NCBI GenBank assembly: GCA_023091735.1
Contig: JALKBU010000027.1
Location: 1 to 64,000 of the forward strand
Length of the DNA: 64,000 nucleotides
Direction of reading: 5' to 3'
From: Trichomonas tenax
Lineage: Eukaryota; Parabasalia; Trichomonadida; Trichomonadidae
Every line of letters starts with the position of its first letter. Position 1 is the stretch's first letter. This document shows, in pieces, positions 10,001 through 18,232 of the stretch. The position numbers were made by a program, and so were the translations under genes. The notes beneath the pieces are model-generated. The model searched no databases and was not told where the DNA came from. It saw only the letters and a list, made by a program, of their open reading frames with translations.

Positions 10001-10277
10001 GGCAATACTCGATGTTAAACCAAAAATGGTTTCCTGTTTGGTACCAGTCGTAAAATTTGATGATGTGTGGATGATTTTTGTTTTTGAGGAAGTTAAATAG
10101 GTTATATGCGTCATCTTGACGCTTGATATCGATACTTTTTGCTGCAATAAAATTGATTGAATTTTTAATTCTGCATTTATAGACAATTGTTGGCTGATAT
10201 TCGCCTCCAGGCGATGGCCTTCCCATTCCAATCTTACCATATGTCTCAACATCGATTACATGCTTCCTTTGAGACAT
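7065..10277 (-). CDS. ULK4: ULK4-like pseudokinase with ARM/HEAT C-terminus
   Basis: This is a 1070-residue protein. Residues 11-270 form a protein kinase fold: Gly-rich segment near 17-25, beta-3 Lys47 in AAKS, catalytic-loop Asp135 and Asn140 in LRDMQPRN, Asp153 in ADFTRA, and APE at 179-181. The HRD His is Leu133, the catalytic-loop Lys is Gln137 and the DFG Gly is Thr155, so it probably has little or no phosphotransfer activity. A low-complexity Ser/Thr linker (~275-345) leads to ~700 residues of ARM/HEAT-like helices. This architecture matches ULK4 (Unc-51-like kinase 4), a pseudokinase scaffold needed for cilia and flagella. It is divergent from UPF2, with 114 bp between start codons. 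The stop is TGA. Confidence 0.85.
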   Translation of the reverse strand: MSQRKHVIDVETYGKIGMGRPSPGGEYQPTIVYKCRIKNSINFIAAKSIDIKRQDDAYNLFNFLKNKNHPHIIKFYDWYQTGNHFWFNIEYCPGGTLLDLLEQDVRLPEPIIKIFAVDLLDALFYLHTNGVILRDMQPRNILINECGSLKIADFTRAESIDKPSPLNVIGDQDMIEYLAPELLLENGIGSFASDFYSFGALLYRMGAGQVPFKASLAENPDSPLFHDAPPLLPGYSNEYNDLVQALLKKNPALRPPWSEIIKHPFWGDTLTNRPKSSSPTEFDLSRLPSQPSINSSRQSTNLTRRASSVVIPAKGQESARISTQSTPKSIESMMMTPDLFEPQPLFLNSAIDKVKFPTYNVNELNLKYDISSNNKSEIFTAFEWILNCIRDAEKKKSSQKRYGYISYLITKTQIDYVADAIAETPMFSEVLKMALEMKSSTANGLLLLYACIVRNAHNIAPVNLTEEALLPLKTLVEKKERVARKAISAFGEIAFYMASTKTPLVFPSFFESIIMKNLVNTEDDIMQHSAFHIVSLVVPLPKSTSMFDIKKVEEAMMQFDKFTIDNPAMIERYAIALAEIYQQMEPSNREHVEKIISLLMSIPGNSYTTCRQLSLILAASAKMLYVLKNDLGKCLAESFEPIKMKALLCVCLVFSDDIKGFSSLSTRFLFELDKFAQANKSEVEAVSQWFATIAWKIIKGNDYGLFSIITQAFSAKVCREKMWTSQFQKIFGDKLLTIDFANPDAVYALQVLEAAVHFGVCSFELVTYISKAFESPEKDTRFLSLKIVADLSSNSAKISPELVNFVLEKVLPLASKILNNDKQSEDHLISEQVLKILSFTANSDHSCVKQIAQPEILPRVFEKVSQSPSALLLTYHIVQFSGDIIDTFVKAGLLEGITDAVKKENIPDSFDVLYAILNPFTKLLKELSSSQNLNQNILGHLQMISKLSELTKYCAERLFLGTAKILNCLLVEIYLFSHIPNTSRCLFDDAFPPLAARIKEAKFTQEHAVIVAKCLNMLVWSSSSRGPQPETVKVAMKNCGEFMSALEEASDSPIKELANISRQLLHEING

Positions 10278-10391
10278 TTGGATATATTAGTTGTAAAGTG
10301 TCATAACGACAAAAATGTTTACAAAAATTGTCAAATATCAACAAAAAATTGCCATTTTAACTTTACAATAATCGTATTCAGACCAAGAAAA
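10278..10391. promoter_or_regulatory. Shared divergent promoter ULK4 / UPF2
   Basis: Only 114 bp separate the two divergent ATGs. The stretch is AT-rich and holds GACACTTTAC on the minus strand near 10300 and TTCAGACC on the plus strand near 10378, but no perfect initiator for either gene. Shared control is inferred from the spacing alone. Confidence 0.45.
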
Positions 10392-13217
10392 ATGAATGAA
10401 AATTTCACTCGCACACCTGATGACCTCGAGTTTCGTAAACAGAGAGCACAGGCCTACAAGAAATTGGTTAAGAGCAATGACGATGCTTGGAAACGCTACA
10501 CAAAAAAGAACGACGATGATTTCGATGATCTTTTCGGAGGAACTGTCGATGATGGACCAAAATTGAATACAAAAGGAATGAACGCAAACGATATTATGCG
10601 TGCCACTAAGTCTTGTTACCAGAGATTAGCAACATTAAATCGCGAAAACAAAGATCAAATCATTCAGCAGGTTAAGTCCGTTAAATTAACAAAGTTTTTA
10701 GAAGAAACAGTTACAAACTTAATGTCTGCCAAAATGAATATGGTCGATATTCCAGCCTTTGTTGAAGTCATCTCAATTCTTCATCAATTCTACAAAGAAT
10801 TTGTTCCAATGATAACACCTCGCATCCTGAAGGAATGTGAGATCAGTGAAGATACACCACGCCGCAGAGTTTACGTTTGCTTAATGATTGATTTATTGAT
10901 CGTCCATGTCTTACGAAACAACTCACCGCTTGTTAGCATCCTTAACGGAGCTATCCAAGTTGACACATCAAGACAAGACTACAGCAACTTCCAATTCATT
11001 TGGGGAATAATTAAGTATGCAGGTGGTGATATTTTTGGTGTTTCCCGTGGTGAGAACTCAATTATTGATCCAATTTTCCCAGAATCTCCAGTTAGCCCAT
11101 TGAAGAAGGAAATATTTGGTTACTTCAAGTCTTTGCTTGATTCCATGGAAAGGAAGACGGAGGAGGGCCGTGCTAACTTTGAAAAAGCTTATGAATTGAT
11201 TGTTAGACTTGGATCAATCAACTCAGGCTACATGCAAGATGCAAAAGAGAATCGTCGTGAGTACGATGAGCTTCGCGAGATGGCGCAGTGCCTTGGATTC
11301 CTTGTAAACAAAGAAGTTCCAGATCCATGGGTTGATACAGAAGAAATGGCAGAGCTATCAACAATTGATGGCATTATCAAGGTTCCTGCAAGACTCCTCA
11401 ATGAAGCCAAGGAGCAAAAGCAGGCATCTATAGTTTCCGTTCAAAATGTTGATAACTTTTATGATGTTCTTGCAGATATGGAAGTTAACCTATTGGAACC
11501 ACTTGGTTTTGATATTCACCAGGTCAGAATTGAAGCTGATCGTGCTACAGATGCAAATCGTATCGATACACTTGCCAGGCATTATCACCTCATTGATACT
11601 CCAGAAGACCGTCAAACTCTCATCCAACAATTCTCAAGCATCAAGCAGAACAAGGTTAATCAGGCTAAGTATCTAGCTCGTTTTGTTGCTGATGTTACAC
11701 AAGTATTCCCAGAAATCGGTCCATCTGTCATGAAGAAACTTCATGAAGATTACAGGAAATATATTATTGCTGCCGCATCTCCAAAGATTGGTAATTCAGC
11801 TGCTGTTAAGCTCCACCTTGCTCGTTATATTGCTGAGCTTGCTCATTTCAAGATTGGCATTGAAGAATATTTCGATTGCATTACAATCACTCTCAAGTAT
11901 TTCAGACCACGTACAGCCGAAATGCTTTGCACACTCCTTAATATTAGTGGTAAGTTCTTCGACAAGTACTGCGATCAGACACATACAAACATCCGCTCCG
12001 TTCTTTCAGAAATGAGCAGCCGCAAAGCTGAGATTGCTACCCACCAGTATGCAGTTATGATGGTTGACCAAACAATTAACTCTATTGATCCACCAAAGCA
12101 AGAAAGCATGCCAGTTTTCTATACAAACGCTTTCAACAAGTATCAGGCATTCATTACATACTACTTCAACAGCGAAATTGATCGCCCGAATTTCTCCAAG
12201 AAAGCCACACGCTATATAGAAAAGCTCATGGCACATCAAGAAACAACAAAGGTTGACATGAAGTTTATCCTTAAACTTGTCCTCGATCTTAATTCTTTCA
12301 GCGCAGCACAGTTATCTGCACTCGCACGCTTTGTTGCAGAGTTTTCAAATATCTACCCGCAGTTTGGAATGCAAGTGGCAGATATTGTTTGCGAAAGAAC
12401 AAGAAGGTTCCTTGAATGCCCCAATACAAACTACAAGCAAAGGCTTGTCATGGAGTCCAGATTCCTTGCCGAACTTGCTGTTGCTAAGGTTGTTTCTGTT
12501 GAAGATGCCTTTAACTTTACAAACTTCATTCTTTCATTCAATGCACCACCTCCAAGCCACCTCCTTATTAAGATTGAGCGTCCTGGAAAGACAGCAGTTA
12601 AGAACAATAATAGAGACTTCCATAGAATCTTCATTGTTGCCAGGATGATTGAAACACTTCTTCCAATCTTTAAAGAAGGCCGTCACAATAATCAGCTCAT
12701 CAAACTTATTACTCACATGCAGTTATATACAATTTCACGTACTCCAGTTCCAGCTAATGTTGCATTTAGGATCTCTGATATGCTTGATACACTTAGCATC
12801 GAACTTAAAAATGTCAAATTACCACATATTGAATCTCCAGCCGAGGCCAGAGCTGTCAGAGAAGATCCACGCAATGATTATGGATTAAATTGTCTTAGAA
12901 GACCAATACAAGTTGTTAAGAATAGACTCGATCTCATCGCAGAGCCAAGTTCAGACTCAGAAGAGGAAGATAATGCCGATGAACTTTACGAAACTGCATT
13001 CAATAGAGAAAAGAGCGAATTCATTGACCTCCTTGAGCAGACATCTAAAGCTAAAAAGAGCCAACATGATAAGATTAATATTCCTATAGAATTAATGACA
13101 CAAACTGATCAATTCTTCCCTAAGTTTTCATCCAAGCAGGGTCCACAAGGTCCAATTGATTTCTACACATCCAATAATAAGTTTATTACAATCAATCCGG
13201 CAGATATTATGAAGTAA
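10392..13217 (+). CDS. UPF2: UPF2, nonsense-mediated mRNA decay factor
   Basis: This is a 941-residue protein from the ATG at 10392. An upstream ATG at 10260 lies inside the divergent ULK4 gene and adds an AT-derived peptide, so it is not used. Residues ~55-270 form a first MIF4G domain (LHQFYKEFVPMITPRI, then an RRRVYVCLMIDLLIV helix), followed by a second at ~380-560 and a third at ~590-820. An acidic SDSEEEDNADE segment (~860) precedes a C-terminal UPF1-binding-like region. UPF2 bridges UPF1 to UPF3 and the exon junction complex. In an organism with very few introns, its presence suggests EJC-independent decay. It is shorter than the human protein (1272 aa), mainly at the N-terminus. The stop is TAA. 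Confidence 0.88.
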   Translation: MNENFTRTPDDLEFRKQRAQAYKKLVKSNDDAWKRYTKKNDDDFDDLFGGTVDDGPKLNTKGMNANDIMRATKSCYQRLATLNRENKDQIIQQVKSVKLTKFLEETVTNLMSAKMNMVDIPAFVEVISILHQFYKEFVPMITPRILKECEISEDTPRRRVYVCLMIDLLIVHVLRNNSPLVSILNGAIQVDTSRQDYSNFQFIWGIIKYAGGDIFGVSRGENSIIDPIFPESPVSPLKKEIFGYFKSLLDSMERKTEEGRANFEKAYELIVRLGSINSGYMQDAKENRREYDELREMAQCLGFLVNKEVPDPWVDTEEMAELSTIDGIIKVPARLLNEAKEQKQASIVSVQNVDNFYDVLADMEVNLLEPLGFDIHQVRIEADRATDANRIDTLARHYHLIDTPEDRQTLIQQFSSIKQNKVNQAKYLARFVADVTQVFPEIGPSVMKKLHEDYRKYIIAAASPKIGNSAAVKLHLARYIAELAHFKIGIEEYFDCITITLKYFRPRTAEMLCTLLNISGKFFDKYCDQTHTNIRSVLSEMSSRKAEIATHQYAVMMVDQTINSIDPPKQESMPVFYTNAFNKYQAFITYYFNSEIDRPNFSKKATRYIEKLMAHQETTKVDMKFILKLVLDLNSFSAAQLSALARFVAEFSNIYPQFGMQVADIVCERTRRFLECPNTNYKQRLVMESRFLAELAVAKVVSVEDAFNFTNFILSFNAPPPSHLLIKIERPGKTAVKNNNRDFHRIFIVARMIETLLPIFKEGRHNNQLIKLITHMQLYTISRTPVPANVAFRISDMLDTLSIELKNVKLPHIESPAEARAVREDPRNDYGLNCLRRPIQVVKNRLDLIAEPSSDSEEEDNADELYETAFNREKSEFIDLLEQTSKAKKSQHDKINIPIELMTQTDQFFPKFSSKQGPQGPIDFYTSNNKFITINPADIMK

Positions 13218-13431
13218 CTCATGTTACGGGGCTAAATTAAAGGTTTTGATAATTTCATATATTAACAAATTTGCCTCATTCTATCAAGTACAATACGAAA
13301 ATCTTATAATCCCTATTATTTGATGGCGATGGGCAATTATTATACTTTTGACAAATAAAAATTTACACGACAAAATTTATAATAAAGTTGTGTGGGAGTT
13401 ACATTTTTTTCAAAAAGTTATAAATTAAATT

Positions 13432-13438
13432 TCACAGC
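13432..13438 (+). promoter_or_regulatory. Initiator of tandem-PB1 gene
   Basis: TCACAGC with +1 A at 13434 gives a 6-nt leader to the ATG at 13440. It supports choosing this ATG over the in-frame GTG 48 nt upstream. Confidence 0.5.
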
Positions 13439-13439
13439 A

Positions 13440-14144
13440 ATGGGAGAGCTTCTCAATGATCCTAACGCAATCCAATCTCATATAGAGACACTCATCTCTC
13501 TTGAGGAGGCAAAAAATAAGAAATTACAGCAAGAAATGGACGAATTAACAAAGCAGTTTGCCCATCCGAACTCGCAGGTCACTATCATGGATTCTGTCTC
13601 GATAACTAGCAGCCTCATACCAGGAAAGAAGGTTTTCCTTAAACTAAACGGCTCAACATTCAGCCTTCTCCAAGGAAAAATGAAATCTGTGTTCAAAGCT
13701 CCAGATCAGTGCATGCTGCGCTTTGTAATGACAAATGGCGCAAGTGCTCTTCTCCGTAACAACAATGATTTCAATATAATGGCGCATTATTGTTCGGCAA
13801 ATCAAATCAATCCGATTCAGATTGAACTCGTCACTGAAACGCAACTTCCAATAATTACACCCAACAAATTGTTTGAGACTCCTGTTACTGTACCAACAAG
13901 AGTTATTTTCATCTGCACACCTGAGTTTGAGTACGGCGTTTTACTGAACCTCCCTGAGGGCCTCGATTTCGAGAAAGGAAAGGAGCTAATTTTCAATGTA
14001 TTACATCCTACTGAGACATTAATCCTTGAAGATTCTGACGGCGACAGTGTTGAGATCTCCTCTCAGGCGAGCTGGAACTACCTTTACGATGAAGCTTTGA
14101 ATCAAACTCGCAAAGGTAATTATATCAAGCTATCATTAAAGTAA
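13440..14144 (+). CDS. Protein with two PB1-like domains
   Basis: This is a 234-residue protein. Residues 1-35 form a short coiled coil rich in Glu and Lys. Residues ~62-125 look like a first PB1-like fold (KKVFLKLNG, then MLRFVMTNGASALLRNNNDF). Residues ~150-234 are a second one, which contains a convincing OPCA-type acidic loop (LEDSDGDSVEISSQASW). PB1 domains pair acidic and basic faces to assemble signalling or autophagy complexes. No kinase or other catalytic domain is attached, so it is probably an adaptor. The first domain lacks an obvious acidic OPCA loop and could be the basic partner type. It lies downstream of UPF2 on the same strand. Confidence 0.6.
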   Translation: MGELLNDPNAIQSHIETLISLEEAKNKKLQQEMDELTKQFAHPNSQVTIMDSVSITSSLIPGKKVFLKLNGSTFSLLQGKMKSVFKAPDQCMLRFVMTNGASALLRNNNDFNIMAHYCSANQINPIQIELVTETQLPIITPNKLFETPVTVPTRVIFICTPEFEYGVLLNLPEGLDFEKGKELIFNVLHPTETLILEDSDGDSVEISSQASWNYLYDEALNQTRKGNYIKLSLK

Positions 14145-14283
14145 TTTGTAAAAATTCGGAATTCTGTACTTATTCCATAAAAGAATATCTTGTTAAACTC
14201 ATGATTTTTCTATTTATGATAAGCCTTCGAATGCTAAAACAAAATAAATTAAAAAGAATGTAATTTGAGAATAAGATAATTGT

Positions 14284-17190
14284 TTAAATTGCGTCGTAGC
14301 TCGCATTGCCGATGACTGTCTTCTTTCCGCATGTAGCAAGGAAGATAACAGCTGTCTTGACGCAGAGAGCGAACTCAACCCAGAATTCTTGGTTCGGGAG
14401 CGCTACAGTGCCCTTAATGAAGAAGAAGATTACAGCGCCGCCAGCGAAGTAAACGGCTGCTCCGACAGCAAGGACTGTAAGGAAGATGGCACCGCCTGTG
14501 ACAGCTCCGGTGTATGGATGGACATCCCAGCAGACATTCTTAGTGTGAATGTAATAAATGCCGATAACAGCAGAACCAGAGAATCTCTGAACGCCAACTG
14601 GTGCCATCCAGACTCTGTCCATTGGAACTGAGTGATTGCAAACGAAGAGCATTGTTGTACGAGCACCGCCAGCCCCACCCTTGTATGTTGCAGCTGCATC
14701 AGCATGGATGTAGTCAACATTTGGAGCAAGTTCCAAAGTAGCGCCATACTCAGCATTACCGATAACAAAGCAGAAGCTGCCTGTTGTATTCTTCCAGCAC
14801 TTCCAGATGTTACCCTTTTCCATTCCTGGGCATTGGTAACCAGATGGGCATGGAATTCTATCGATTGGTGAGTAGACAATGTTGACATCTTCATATGGAT
14901 ATGTTCCTGCACCAACTGCAATATTATGCTGGGATGTCGCTGGAATACGCTTCATATTAAGCTCAACATTGTGGCCGTCTTCATCGAAGTCCTTGTCCCA
15001 AACGATGCTATCGAAGACCTTAGGATCTGGCTTTGGTGTTGTTTTAACGCGTGGCCAGCGTGGTTGGCTAAACTTCATTGGGCAAGACATCTTTGTAGAT
15101 GAGCCGAATGAAATTTCTTGGCCGCCAGTTCTTGTGTTAAAACCATAAGATGGTGAATCTGAAAGTGGAAGATCATATGGAGCGTTCTTAGAGCAACGAG
15201 CATTAATCTCGAGATCAATGTTCTGAACACCGCTATAAACAATAGTAGCACCTTCGTCGAGACTCTTTGCATTAATTGGGAGGATGTCAACATAGTTGGT
15301 AATCATGGCATCAGGGAAGCAGACCTTCTGGTCACTCTCATCCTTGTAGCAGAGCCAGCCAGCTGCTAAGATGTTGGAATATTCCTTGCAGTCCCATCCT
15401 GCTGGGCAAGAGAAGTTGCCAAATGGCGCATAATAATGCCAGACATGACAACGCTTTCCACGATAGGCAAGGTCAAACTGCTGCTCATCGATCTCTCTAT
15501 CAGCATGATCGAGGACGATGTTGATATAGTGCGTTTCGTTTCTGACGAAGAGAGCTGTTTGTGGATGTGGAAGAGGTGTTGGTGTTGGTGTCTTTCCTGT
15601 TTTTGGCCATGTTGGATAGAAGTGGTAGTCTGGTGTGTAACCAGAGCCGCAAGACTGCTTTGTCTTGACATCAATGTAAAGTGTTGTTCCATCAACTTCG
15701 ATTGTATTTTCGATGTTCATTTGGTTAGGTTTGAGGTTTTCATCGCAATGGAAGCGGACAATGCCATCAAGTGCATCACCACCCTTGTAGCGAATCTGAA
15801 TACCACTGTGGAAGTTTGTAGGATCAATAAAAGAGGTTGTAATGTTCTTTTCGGCGAGACCATACGGATCACAGTCGTATTTATAAGTTGGATGCTGGAT
15901 ACTCTTGCAAACCCAGATGAAGGCATCTTCGAACTGGTCGCATTTAGCATCATCTGGGCAGAAGATTGGTCCGCATGGCTGGTAATGGAGTCTGACTGAA
16001 GACTTGGTGCCGCGAGCATCTTCTAAAGTAGCTTGTGTGACATAACCAGTGTTGGCCTTTCCATTAAGATTAGCGGCGTTGAAATCGTATTCCTGGTACT
16101 TGAGAGCGCATGTATTCGGTGGGACATCTGGTGGTGGCATCGAACGTATGCAAGATTCTGGAGAATCAATCTTCATCTCTAAATTATGTCGATCGTGATC
16201 GAGCATTACTGCAGACTTGAACGCAATTGTATTATCTGCCAAGGCGTCATTGCAATGCCAGTACACAATAGTCTGTCTGGAGCTAGTATCAGACATTATT
16301 GTATTCTGCACAGGGTTAGTAATGGCGATGCGATCCCTTTGCAGTTTCATATGATCATCTACAGTGCCATACGCTGTACATCCGGTGATGTCTTTGTCGC
16401 AAACCCAAACGGAAGCAAGTGTTCTGATGTCAGATTTGTTTGCTGGGTTGTAGGAGCGCTCGCAAGGCTGATAAAAGATCCATGATTCAACACCACTGAT
16501 GGTATCCCAGATCATGTGGCCATAAGGTCCACCATTGTTGTCCTGAAGGTGCATATCAATTCCCTGTGTCTTAACATCGTCGTCACGCTCATCGTAATCG
16601 CACTGTGGAGAGTACATTGGTGTTGGAGCTGGAACAGCGCGCTGGACTGGGCAACCTCCGGAGTACTTAAGTGATAATTTAATTTCAGAAGGTTCTCCAT
16701 ACTTGATATCGTGGTGGAAGTTATAAATAGCAGCCTTTGGATCTGTTTGCTGATTATCACACTCAACTATGAACATTGTCTTCAGATAGAAAGTCTTGGG
16801 GTAAATTCGTGGATGTGTGATGAACTCGACGGAAACACCCTTGTCAAAGTTCCTTTCCATGATCGGAGCATAATCTCTATCAAAAATGTTTGCAATTGGG
16901 TAGCAAGTATCTCTGTTCTTAGTACAGAGAAGGAAATTCCTAAATTTGTAGTCATTGAAACTATTAGGGATTCTTCCCTGCTCGTGATCTTCATCTGTGA
17001 ATGAGTCGCATAACTTGAAGTAACCAACATACGGAACATTATCGATTTCAAGCTCGAAAGTCTCAATTCCACGGTTTGCTAAGTCCTTGAGATCGTAGTA
17101 AGATCCGTTGATGTTTACTTCGCACTGTCCGCGTGTAATAGGATATTTGTTATACACGCTTAAAGCATGGCCTAATAGGCAAGTAAGCAT
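14284..17190 (-). CDS. Multi-unit MRH (mannose-6-phosphate-receptor-homology) membrane receptor
   Basis: This is a 968-residue type I membrane protein. After a short hydrophobic N-terminus, five related Cys-rich units follow at about 20-180, 200-345, 358-500, 545-690 and 735-885, separated by Pro-rich linkers. The first begins with the MRH hallmark Cys..YYDLKDL. Repeat marks in the later units are YxP..C, then VWVC or similar, a C-x-G turn, and Y-x-G-G leading to a final F/Y-x-C. A single membrane span lies near 895-925, followed by a tail with LPNQEFWVEF, like the juxtamembrane segment of MPR/Atg27-type proteins. The protein ends in YDAI, a YxxPhi endocytic/lysosomal sorting motif. Likely role: sorting glycoprotein hydrolases to lysosomes or recycling. 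Ligand specificity is not visible. Confidence 0.72.
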   Translation of the reverse strand: MLTCLLGHALSVYNKYPITRGQCEVNINGSYYDLKDLANRGIETFELEIDNVPYVGYFKLCDSFTDEDHEQGRIPNSFNDYKFRNFLLCTKNRDTCYPIANIFDRDYAPIMERNFDKGVSVEFITHPRIYPKTFYLKTMFIVECDNQQTDPKAAIYNFHHDIKYGEPSEIKLSLKYSGGCPVQRAVPAPTPMYSPQCDYDERDDDVKTQGIDMHLQDNNGGPYGHMIWDTISGVESWIFYQPCERSYNPANKSDIRTLASVWVCDKDITGCTAYGTVDDHMKLQRDRIAITNPVQNTIMSDTSSRQTIVYWHCNDALADNTIAFKSAVMLDHDRHNLEMKIDSPESCIRSMPPPDVPPNTCALKYQEYDFNAANLNGKANTGYVTQATLEDARGTKSSVRLHYQPCGPIFCPDDAKCDQFEDAFIWVCKSIQHPTYKYDCDPYGLAEKNITTSFIDPTNFHSGIQIRYKGGDALDGIVRFHCDENLKPNQMNIENTIEVDGTTLYIDVKTKQSCGSGYTPDYHFYPTWPKTGKTPTPTPLPHPQTALFVRNETHYINIVLDHADREIDEQQFDLAYRGKRCHVWHYYAPFGNFSCPAGWDCKEYSNILAAGWLCYKDESDQKVCFPDAMITNYVDILPINAKSLDEGATIVYSGVQNIDLEINARCSKNAPYDLPLSDSPSYGFNTRTGGQEISFGSSTKMSCPMKFSQPRWPRVKTTPKPDPKVFDSIVWDKDFDEDGHNVELNMKRIPATSQHNIAVGAGTYPYEDVNIVYSPIDRIPCPSGYQCPGMEKGNIWKCWKNTTGSFCFVIGNAEYGATLELAPNVDYIHADAAATYKGGAGGARTTMLFVCNHSVPMDRVWMAPVGVQRFSGSAVIGIYYIHTKNVCWDVHPYTGAVTGGAIFLTVLAVGAAVYFAGGAVIFFFIKGTVALPNQEFWVEFALCVKTAVIFLATCGKKTVIGNASYDAI

Positions 17191-17200
17191 TTTTTTTTTA

Positions 17201-17210
17201 TAAAATGTGA
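17201..17210 (-). promoter_or_regulatory. Initiator of MRH receptor gene
   Basis: The minus strand reads TCACATTTTA, with +1 A at 17208 and an 18-nt leader to the ATG at 17190 that includes a T/A-run. Confidence 0.55.
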
Positions 17211-17938
17211 GGTATTCGGCGGTTCAACATTTTTTTTATTTTTACGACGATATTATGTATTATATGTTGCCACGGAGAATGCTAGCGTGCACAGGGCAAA
17301 AAAGCGCGATCTTGAAAAATTATTTGATTATTTTTGGTACATTAGATATTCAATTGTCTGTTATTTCTATATTTGCGATTTTTACGGGATTTTTGCCATT
17401 TAGTTTTCAATTCGCTATATTTTTTATTCTAGGTTTGACTTCTAGACTGTGAGTGCATAAATTTATGTGTGCAAATGCATGTGGGGATTGGAATATTTCA
17501 ATCTACATGATATCTGTTGAAATTGGATGCTTACTTAACCAAAATAATGTAAATTAAGGAAAAATTATAAGTGTTCATGTTAGAAAGTTGATTGGTTAGT
17601 TATATATTGGTTAATATTATATTATTAATTGCAATTTAAATATATAACTAAATCATTTGCTAAATATATTCAAAGAAACTCTCGCAACGAATAGCATGTT
17701 ACGATGGGATGCAATAGTGGTAATAGAGTTTCTGATATTACTTCCATATATCCATGGTAATGGTAACAAATGAATATGTATGATTGCAACACATTTTTTT
17801 AATTAGATATTTACGTTGTATCATATACTTTAGTTATATTGAAATTTATTCCAAGAAATTATCATTTTATTTTTGAATTTATGAAAGACTATATCGATAG
17901 AGATATCAATGTTTTTAATTTCAAACTTCTTATAGCTA
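17211..17938. other. Gene-poor AT-rich DNA
   Basis: No supportable gene. An 81-codon plus-strand frame (17207-17452) has no initiator and a hydrophobic, AT-driven composition. The rest has frequent stops in all frames. Confidence 0.5.
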
Positions 17939-18197
17939 CTAAATTGCTCGAAGAACTTTATTCAAAAAAATTTCTTCAAATAAACCATTTTCAGCTAATA
18001 CATTTGATGGATCCATGAGATTACCTTGATAGTAAGCGGGTTTATCAAGCTTAAAATAGAAGCTTGCTGTTTCGAATTGTTCATAAAAACATTTTTTGAT
18101 TAGAAGTCTCTACAGCCTTTCAGTATGACTATGGTTGACACCGGGTTCAATCTGAATGATCTCATTATAGCTTTTCTTCCTTAGATCTATATTGTGC
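17939..18197 (-). pseudogene. Decayed coding remnant
   Basis: One minus-strand frame stays open for about 85 codons apart from a single in-frame TAG, and reads as ordinary protein (NEIIQIEPGVNHSHTERL, stop, then FYEQFETASFYFKLDKPAYY and FEEIFLNKVLRAI before TAG). There is no start codon or initiator. With stops expected every ~15 codons in such AT-rich sequence, this looks like the 3' remnant of a lost gene. The family is not recognised. Confidence 0.35.
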
Positions 18198-18217
18198 TAT
18201 GAAAAAAATTATATAAA

Positions 18218-18225
18218 AAGTGACA
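18218..18225 (+). promoter_or_regulatory. AAAGTGAC promoter-proximal octamer (CDC73)
   Basis: The octamer AAAGTGAC ends 7 nt before the ATG at 18233. It is the reverse complement of the GTCACTTT initiator found before other genes here, and recurs in this sense orientation before three further starts in the window. Its role is inferred only. Confidence 0.35.
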
Positions 18226-18232
18226 ATCAATA

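Noticed and set aside
10260..10391. 44-residue N-terminal extension of UPF2 from ATG 10260
   Set aside because: It overlaps the divergent ULK4 start and reads as AT-driven sequence; the conserved protein begins after 10392.
17207..17452. 81-codon hydrophobic frame
   Set aside because: No initiator, AT-driven composition, begins inside the MRH gene's promoter.
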